Positions 57,743 through 64,000 of a DNA stretch of 64,000 nucleotides are shown here, piece by piece. The stretch spans positions 434,001-498,000 of the forward strand of contig NC_081149.1 in the NCBI RefSeq assembly GCF_958295425.1, read 5' to 3'. The notes beneath the pieces were generated by a model, which saw only the letters and a list, made by a program, of their open reading frames with translations, made no database searches and had not been told where the DNA came from. The DNA comes from Solea solea (lineage: Eukaryota; Chordata; Actinopteri; Pleuronectiformes; Soleidae). How positions within the stretch are numbered: the stretch's first letter is position 1; each line of letters begins with the position of its first letter. The position numbers were made by a program, and so were the translations under genes.

Positions 57743-60700
57743 GATCAGCCTTAGTCTCTGATACACATACGGAAAAATCAGACTCCTGGCTTAATGCCTT
57801 TAGGAATTATTACAAAAAACACACCTAAACGGCTGACCTTTGACCTTTCCGAAGGTTACACAGGTCTGAAACTCGGCACCCTAGATTAGCCTTAGTCCCT
57901 GATACACATACGGAAAAATCAGACTCCTGGCTCAATGCCTTTAGGAATTATTACAAAAAACACACCACAGCGGCTGACCTTTGACCTTTCCGAAGGTTGC
58001 ACAGGTCTGAAACTCGGCACCCTAGATCAGCCTTAGTCCCTGATACACACACGGAAAAATCAGACTCCTGGCTCAATGCCTTTAGGAATTATTACAAAAA
58101 ACACACCCGAACGGCTGACCATTGACCTTTTCCGAAAGTTGCACAGGTCTGAAACTCGGCAACCGTGATAAGCTTTAGTCCCTGATACACATACGGAAAA
58201 ATCAGACTCCTGACTCAATGCCTTTAGGAATTATTACAATAAACACACCTAAACGGCTGACCTTTGACCTTTCCGAAGGTTACACAGGTCTGAAACTCGG
58301 CACCCTAGATTAGCCTTAGTCCCTGATACACATACGGAAAAATCAGACTCCTGGCTCAATGCCTTTAGGAATTATTACAAAAAACACACCACAGCGGCTG
58401 ACCTTTGACCTTTCCGAAGGTTGCACAGGTCTGAAACTCGGCACCCTGGATCAGCCTTAGTCCCTGATACACACACGGAAAAATCAGACTCCTGGCTCAA
58501 TGCCTTTAGGAATTATTACAAAAAACACACCCGAACGGCTGACCTTTGACCTTTCCAAAGCTTGCACGGGTCTGAAACTCGGCACCCTGGATTAGCCTTA
58601 GTCCCTGATACACATACGGAAAAATCAGACTCCTGGCTTAATGCCTTTAGGAATTATTACAAAAAACACACCCGAACGGCTGACCATTGACCTTTTCCGA
58701 AAGTTGCACAGGTCTGAAACTCGGCAACCGTGATAAGCTTTAGTCCCTGATACACATACGGAAAAATCAGACTCCTGACTCAATGCCTTTAGGAATTATT
58801 ACAATAAACACACCTAAACGGCTGACCTTTGACCTTTCCGAAGGTTACACAGGTCTGAAACTCGGCACCCTAGATTAGCCTTAGTCCCTGATACACATAC
58901 GGAAAAATCAGACTCCTGGCTTAATGCCTTTAGGAATTATTACAAAAAACACACCCGAACGGCTGACCATTGACCTTTCCGAAGGTTGCACAGGTCTGAA
59001 ACTCGGCAACCGGGATCAGCCTTAGTCCCTGATACACACACGGAAAAATCAGACTCCTGGCTCAATGCCTTTAGGAATTATTACAAAAAACACACCCGAA
59101 CGGCTGACCTTTGACCTTTCCAAAGCTTGCACGGGTCTGAAACTCGGCACCCTGGATTAGCCTTAGTCCCTGATACACATACGGAAAAATCAGACTCCTG
59201 GCTTAATGCCTTTAGGAATTATTACAAAAAACACACCCGAACGGCTGACCATTGACCTTTTCCGAAAGTTGCACAGGTCTGAAACTCGGCAACCGTGATA
59301 AGCTTTAGTCCCTGATACACATACGGAAAAATCAGACTCCTGACTCAATGCCTTTAGGAATTATTACAATAAACACACCTAAACGGCTGACCTTTGACCT
59401 TTCCGAAGGTTACACAGGTCTGAAACTCGGCACCCTAGATTAGCCTTAGTCCCTGATACACATACGGAAAAATCAGACTCCTGGCTTAATGCCTTTAGGA
59501 ATTATTACAAAAAACACACCCGAACGGCTGACCATTGACCTTTCCGAAGGTTGCACAGGTCTGAAACTCGGCACCCTGGATCAGCCTTAGTCCCTATACA
59601 CACACGGAAAAATCAGACTCCTGGCTCAATGCCTTTAGGAATTATTACAAAAAACACACCACAGCGGCTGACCTTTGACCTTTCCAAAGGTTGCACGGGT
59701 CTGAAACTCGGCACCCTGGATCAGCCAGGAGTCCCTGATACACATACGGAGAAATCAGCATCCGGGCTCATTGCCTTTAGGAATTATTGAAGAAAAGACA
59801 GTTTCCCACCTTTCTTACGTTTGAATTTTACAGACTGTGTTTTTGGCAGTATTTGGCCCGGGGGAAAAAAGCCCAAAGTCCTGTGTCCAAAAACTGAAAA
59901 TCAGGTCATGTCAGACTCTATACAGTCTTAGACTCTTTGGCCAGAGTGGAAGTTTTGGAGGGACTACATTTCTACAGGTCGCAGGAGTGTGAATATTTCA
60001 TATGTCGTTTGGGGTCCCAAGACGAGCGGAACGACGAGGGTACATTAGTATATCTTATAAGATGTTAACTTTATTTGTGAGGTTTATGTTATGGGACAGT
60101 AGAAAAATGAAAAAAAATCAGAAAACAGTCGTATTCCAGCTGAATGCGCACAAAAACAGACAAAAATAGAAAAACACATTTAAACAGTGAAATCATTGCA
60201 AAATCAAACACTGAAGGTATATAACTATATCTTATAAGATGTTAACTTTATTTGTGAGTTTTATGTTATGGGACAGTAGAAAAATGAAAAAAATTGCGAA
60301 AACAGCCGTATCCCTGCTGAATGCGCACAAAAACAGACACAAATAGAAAAACACATCCAAACAGTGAAATCATTGCAAAATCAAACAGTGAGGGTACCGA
60401 AGAATATCTTATAAGATGTTAACTTTATTTGTGAGGTTTATGTTATGGGACAGTAGAAAAATGAAAAAAAAATCAGAAAACAGTCATATTCCAGCTTACT
60501 GCACACAAAAACAGACAAAAATAGAAAAACACATTCAAACAGTGAAATCATTGCAAAATCAAACACTGAAGGTATATAACTATATCTTATAAGATGTTAA
60601 ATTTATTTGTGAGGTTTATGTTATGGGACAGTAGAAAAATGAAAAAAAATCAGAAAACAGCCGTATCCCTGCTGAATGCACACAAAAACAGAGACAAATA

Positions 60701-60993
60701 GAAAAACACATCCAAACAGTGAAATCATTGCAAAATCAAACACTGAAGGTATATAACTATATCTTATAAGATTTTAACTTTATTTGTGAGTTTTATGTTA
60801 TGGGACAGTAGAAAAATGAAAAAAATTGCGAAAACAGCCGTATCCCTGCTGAATGCGCACAAAAACAGACACAAATAGAAAAACACATCCAAACAGTAAA
60901 ATCATTATAAATTCAAACACTGAGGGTACATCAATATACCTTATAAGATGTTAACTTCATATTATAGGACAGTAGAAAAAAGATTAAAATACC
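57743..60993 (+). repeat. A-B-C composite 20, deletion form of the 5.09-kb repeat
   Basis: Begins like composites 16 and 18 (A 14.5 units, short B at 59789-60065, C units with 'acatttaaacag' and 'gtgagttttatg'). At ~60262-60400 C continues with the normal 'aaaattgcgaaaacagcc' unit and then the four-unit C type of composites 17 and 19, without the inverted A piece or LINE. Total about 3.25 kb, i.e. 1.84 kb shorter, as expected from exchange between two C arrays. Confidence 0.85.
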
Positions 60994-63460
60994 CTCGATC
61001 AGCCTTAGTCTCTGATACACATACGGAAAAATCAGACTCCTGGCTTAATGCCTTTAGGAATTATTACAAAAAACACACCTAAACGGCTGACCTTTGACCT
61101 TTCCGAAGGTTACACAGGTCTGAAACTCGGCACCCTAGATTAGCCTTAGTCCCTGATACACATACGGAAAAATCAGACTCCTGGCTCAATGCCTTTAGGA
61201 ATTATTACAAAAAACACACCACAGCGGCTGACCTTTGACCTTTCCGAAGGTTGCACAGGTCTGAAACTCGGCACCCTAGATCAGCCTTAGTCCCTGATAC
61301 ACATACGGAAAAATCAGACTCCTGGCTCAATGCCTTTAGGAATTATTACAAAAAACACACCACAGCGGCTGACCTTTGACCTTTCCGAAGGTTGCACAGG
61401 TCTGAAACTCGGCACCCTGGATCAGCCTTAGTCCCTGATACACACACGGAAAAATCAGACTCCTGGCTCAATGCCTTTAGGAATTATTACAAAAAACACA
61501 CCCGAACGGCTGACCTTTGACCTTTCCAAAGCTTGCACGGGTCTGAAACTCGGCACCCTGGATTAGCCTTAGTCCCTGATACACATACGGAAAAATCAGA
61601 CTCCTGGCTTAATGCCTTTAGGAATTATTACAAAAAACACACCCGAACGGCTGACCATTGACCTTTTCCGAAAGTTGCACAGGTCTGAAACTCGGCAACC
61701 GTGATAAGCTTTAGTCCCTGATACACATACGGAAAAATCAGACTCCTGACTCAATGCCTTTAGGAATTATTACAATAAACACACCTAAACGGCTGACCTT
61801 TGACCTTTCCGAAGGTTACACAGGTCTGAAACTCGGCACCCTAGATTAGCCTTAGTCCCTGATACACATACGGAAAAATCAGACTCCTGGCTTAATGCCT
61901 TTAGGAATTATTACAAAAAACACACCCGAACGGCTGACCATTGACCTTTCCGAAGGTTGCACAGGTCTGAAACTCGGCAACCGGGATCAGCCTTAGTCCC
62001 TGATACACACACGGAAAAATCAGACTCCTGGCTCAATGCCTTTAGGAATTATTACAAAAAACACACCCGAACGGCTGACCTTTGACCTTTCCAAAGCTTG
62101 CACGGGTCTGAAACTCGGCACCCTGGATTAGCCTTAGTCCCTGATACACATACGGAAAAATCAGACTCCTGGCTTAATGCCTTTAGGAATTATTACAAAA
62201 AACACACCCGAACGGCTGACCATTGACCTTTTCCGAAAGTTGCACAGGTCTGAAACTCGGCAACCGTGATAAGCTTTAGTCCCTGATACACATACGGAAA
62301 AATCAGACTCCTGACTCAATGCCTTTAGGAATTATTACAATAAACACACCTAAACGGCTGACCTTTGACCTTTCCGAAGGTTACACAGGTCTGAAACTCG
62401 GCACCCTAGATTAGCCTTAGTCCCTGATACACATACGGAAAAATCAGACTCCTGGCTTAATGCCTTTAGGAATTATTACAAAAAACACACCCGAACGGCT
62501 GACCATTGACCTTTCCGAAGGTTGCACAGGTCTGAAACTCGGCACCCTGGATCAGCCTTAGTCCCTATACACACACGGAAAAATCAGACTCCTGGCTCAA
62601 TGCCTTTAGGAATTATTACAAAAAACACACCACAGCGGCTGACCTTTGACCTTTCCAAAGGTTGCACGGGTCTGAAACTCGGCACCCTGGATCAGCCAGG
62701 AGTCCCTGATACACATACGGAGAAATCAGCATCCGGGCTCATTGCCTTTAGGAATTATTGAAGAAAAGACAGTTTCCCACCTTTCTTACGTTTGAATTTT
62801 ACAGACTGTGTTTTTGGCAGTATTTGGCCCGGGGGAAAAAAGCCCAAAGTCCTGTGTCCAAAAACTGAAAATCAGGTCATGTCAGACTCTATACAGTCTT
62901 AGACTCTTTGGCCAGAGTGGAAGTTTTGGAGGGACTACATTTCTACAGGTCGCAGGAGTGTGAATATTTCATATGTCGTTTGGGGTCCCAAGACGAGCGG
63001 AACGACGAGGGTACATTAGTATATCTTATAAGATGTTAACTTTATTTGTGAGGTTTATGTTATGGGACAGTAGAAAAATGAAAAAAAATCAGAAAACAGT
63101 CGTATTCCAGCTGAATGCGCACAAAAACAGACAAAAATAGAAAAACACATTTAAACAGTGAAATCATTGCAAAATCAAACACTGAAGGTATATAACTATA
63201 TCTTATAAGATGTTAACTTTATTTGTGAGTTTTATGTTATGGGACAGTAGAAACAGTTTCAGACCCGTGCAACCTTTGGAAAGGTCAAAGGTCAGCCGTT
63301 CGGGTGTGTCTGAATGCGCACAAAAACAGACACAAATATAAAAACACATCCGAACAGTGAAATCATTATAAATTCAAACACTGAGGGTACATCAATATAC
63401 CTTATAAGATGTTAACTTCATATTATAGGACAGTAGAAAAAAGATTAAAATACCCTTGAT
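60994..63460 (+). repeat. A-B-C composite 21
   Basis: A about 12.5 units (two fewer than composite 20, both losses in the a/b/c part), short B 62760-63036, C two units with the inverted A piece. Confidence 0.9.
63255..63309 (-). repeat. 55-bp inverted piece of repeat A inside repeat C, copy 3
   Basis: Same insertion as at 50099-50153 and 55192-55246. Confidence 0.9.
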
Positions 63461-64000
63461 CAGCCTTAGTCCCTGATACACATACGGAAAAATCAGACTC
63501 CTGGCTTAATGCCTTTAGGAATTATTACAAAAAACACACCTAAACATCAGAGCAGACATCCCCCCCATTCTCCCCTGCACATCGGAGGAACAGCGGTGGA
63601 AGTGGTCTCCAGCTTCAGGTACCTGGGCGTGCATCTCAAGGACGACCTCACCTGGAGCAGCAACACTTCCAGCCTGGTCCGGAAGGCACACCAGCGCCTC
63701 TACTTCCTCAGGAGGCTGAGACGCGCTGGACTAGGAAGGTCAGCCCTTATCACCTTCTACAGATGTGTAGTGGAGAGTGTCCTGTGCTCCTGCATCACTG
63801 TGTGGCACGGCAGCTGCTCTGCAGCAGAGTGGTGAAAGCTGCACAGAGAACCGTGGGCAGCAGCCTCCCCACCATCACGGACATCTTCACCTCCAGATGC
63901 CCTGGGCTACCTGCATCATGAGAGATCCCACTCACCCGGCACACACACTGTTCACCCCCCTCCCCTCAGGCAGGAGGCTACGGAGCATCAAGAGCAGCAC
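63461..64000 (+). repeat. A-B-C composite 22, cut by window end
   Basis: Start of an A array interrupted by the LINE at 63546, as in composites 17 and 19. The rest lies outside the window. Confidence 0.9.
63546..64000 (+). mobile_element. CR1/L2/Rex1-group LINE 3' end, copy 3 (incomplete at window end)
   Basis: Same element as at 50390 and 55483, preceded by TAAAC (63541-63545). The window ends in the LPSGRRLRSIKSS coding remnant. Confidence 0.9.

Noticed and set aside
1..64000. tRNA, rRNA or telomeric repeats
   Set aside because: No tRNA-like cloverleaf, rRNA sequence or TTAGGG run was noticed. A covariance-model search would be decisive.

Overview
The window looks like teleost fish DNA. 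It has no bacterial or viral gene organisation. Its mobile elements are typical fish families: an L1-type LINE, several LINEs of the CR1/L2/Rex1 group with (TTGAATC)n or (ATTCT)n tails, a hAT element with a BED zinc finger and an 8-bp target duplication, and a small DNA transposon with a TTA target duplication. Most of the sequence is a complex macrosatellite. I recognise no complete host gene.

Two tandem repeats and one spacer make up the satellite. Repeat A has a 141-bp unit, repeat C a 176-bp unit, and spacer B is a single-copy block of about 260-280 bp. They always occur in the order A(n)-B-C(n), then again A(n)-B-C(n). The joints are fixed: A arrays end in a half unit running into B, and C arrays end in a degenerate one-third unit running into A.

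Layout: 1-4390 is an A array split by a broken L1, then a B spacer carrying a 625-bp inverted-repeat transposon. 4391-13200 is a pure C array of about 50 units with its own higher-order repeats. 13201-20449 is an island of ordinary sequence. It holds two clear coding exons and two weaker candidates on the minus strand, a rearranged L1 fossil, a CTCF-like motif and a hairpin. 20450-20679 is C sequence in inverted orientation. 20773-64000 is a run of 22 A-B-C composites grouped into higher-order repeats of about 3.0, 1.80, 3.14 and 5.09 kb. The 3.14-kb and 5.09-kb repeats carry a transposon that has been copied along with the satellite.

The most interesting signal is in repeat A. Many units contain, on the minus strand, a perfect direct repeat of AGGTCA with a 1-bp spacer (DR1), the consensus site for RXR heterodimers, HNF4 and COUP-TF. 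The window therefore holds dozens of regularly spaced nuclear-receptor-type sites. A further copy lies in a 55-bp inverted piece of A embedded in C. Whether any factor binds there cannot be told from sequence.

Short open frames inside the satellite are by-products of repetition, not genes. Boundaries between A, B and C blocks are good to about 10-15 bases.
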